Source of the DNA: Flavilitoribacter sp020436695
GTDB lineage: Bacteria > Bacteroidota > Bacteroidia > Chitinophagales > Saprospiraceae
Length of the DNA: 64,000 nucleotides
Assembly (NCBI GenBank): GCA_041392665.1
Contig: JAWKLQ010000011.1
Coordinates: 186,001 to 250,000, forward strand
Direction of reading: 5' to 3'
In this document: in pieces, positions 63,934 to 64,000 of the stretch
Layout: every line of letters starts with the position of its first letter
Position numbering within the stretch: position 1 is the stretch's first letter
The notes under the pieces: generated by a model
What the model was told of the DNA's origin: nothing
Database searches by the model: none
Seen by the model: only the letters and a program-made list of their open reading frames with translations
Translations under genes and position numbers: made by a program

Positions 63934-64000
63934 TTAAGCTTCCAATACCGCTCTAACCTTATCTTCGGTAAAGGGAATATGCCGCAGCGCTTTGCCGGTA
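63934..64000 (-). CDS. C-terminal end of a probable xanthine dehydrogenase-family molybdopterin subunit
   Basis: The last 21 residues on the minus strand begin TGKALRHIPF and end AVLEA before a TAA at 63934-63936. TGKxxRxxPF close to the C-terminus is typical of xanthine dehydrogenase/isoquinoline oxidoreductase large subunits. The gene enters from beyond the window and converges on the histidine kinase gene. Only this fragment is visible, so the call is tentative. Confidence 0.5.
   Translation of the reverse strand, partial: TGKALRHIPFTEDKVRAVLEA

Overview
The window reads as chromosomal DNA of a member of the phylum Bacteroidota, most likely from the Saprospiria/Lewinella branch. The support is a type IX secretion C-terminal sorting domain (17595-18863), several TAnnTTTG-type promoter boxes, LytTR regulators, DUF6090/DUF6157/DUF6377-type proteins, many signal-peptide lipoproteins, and a dense set of CHAT, caspase and TPR proteins. 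The genus is an inference. No rRNA, tRNA, CRISPR array, phage gene or transposase was seen.

Region 1-19 kb is mostly metabolic and secreted enzymes: the end of a GMC oxidoreductase, a SulP transporter, an ABA4-like membrane protein, an exported amidase, a LytTR membrane regulator, a serine-hydrolase lipoprotein, a GH43-type lipoprotein and DUF6157. A minus-strand carbohydrate block (17365 to 9673) follows: an L-arabinose/L-fucose isomerase-family protein, a sodium:solute symporter and a GH106-like glycosidase joined by ATGA overlaps, then a sialate O-acetylesterase. A secreted YCF48/BNR-repeat protein ends this part. From 19 to 26.7 kb a LytTR response regulator and a giant LytS-type sensor kinase with a Reg_prop propeller flank an unknown protein and a DyP-type peroxidase homologue. 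The kinase gene overlaps an unrecognised helical protein.

Region 26.7-50.1 kb is the accessory core. It contains a possible 40-residue GG-leader peptide; a visibly A+T-richer three-gene unit (membrane trypsin-like protease, exported barrel-like protein, patatin-like phospholipase with membrane segments); a caspase-propeller protein with a three-repeat Ig-like secreted protein and a small secreted protein, divergent from a TPR-CHAT protein; and a seven-gene minus-strand operon led by an ECF sigma factor and a TPR anti-sigma-like protein, which includes an exported papain-fold peptidase with a DUF4384-like domain. Five different hydrolase folds often used in cell-death or conflict systems lie within 23 kb. 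Most carry signal peptides, so this looks like an envelope-located protease set rather than a standard cytoplasmic defence island.

Region 50.3-64 kb is ordinary again: radA, a DUF819 transporter, DUF6090, an M28 carboxypeptidase II-like peptidase, a serine hydrolase, an outer-membrane barrel, a DUF6377 TPR regulator, a TPR histidine kinase and the end of what is probably a molybdopterin oxidoreductase. Its intergenic DNA is unusual: a roughly 128-bp repeat in two copies placed in the same orientation upstream of two unrelated genes, a foldback MITE-like element, a 24-bp tandem array and a 786-bp gene-free stretch with strong hairpins.
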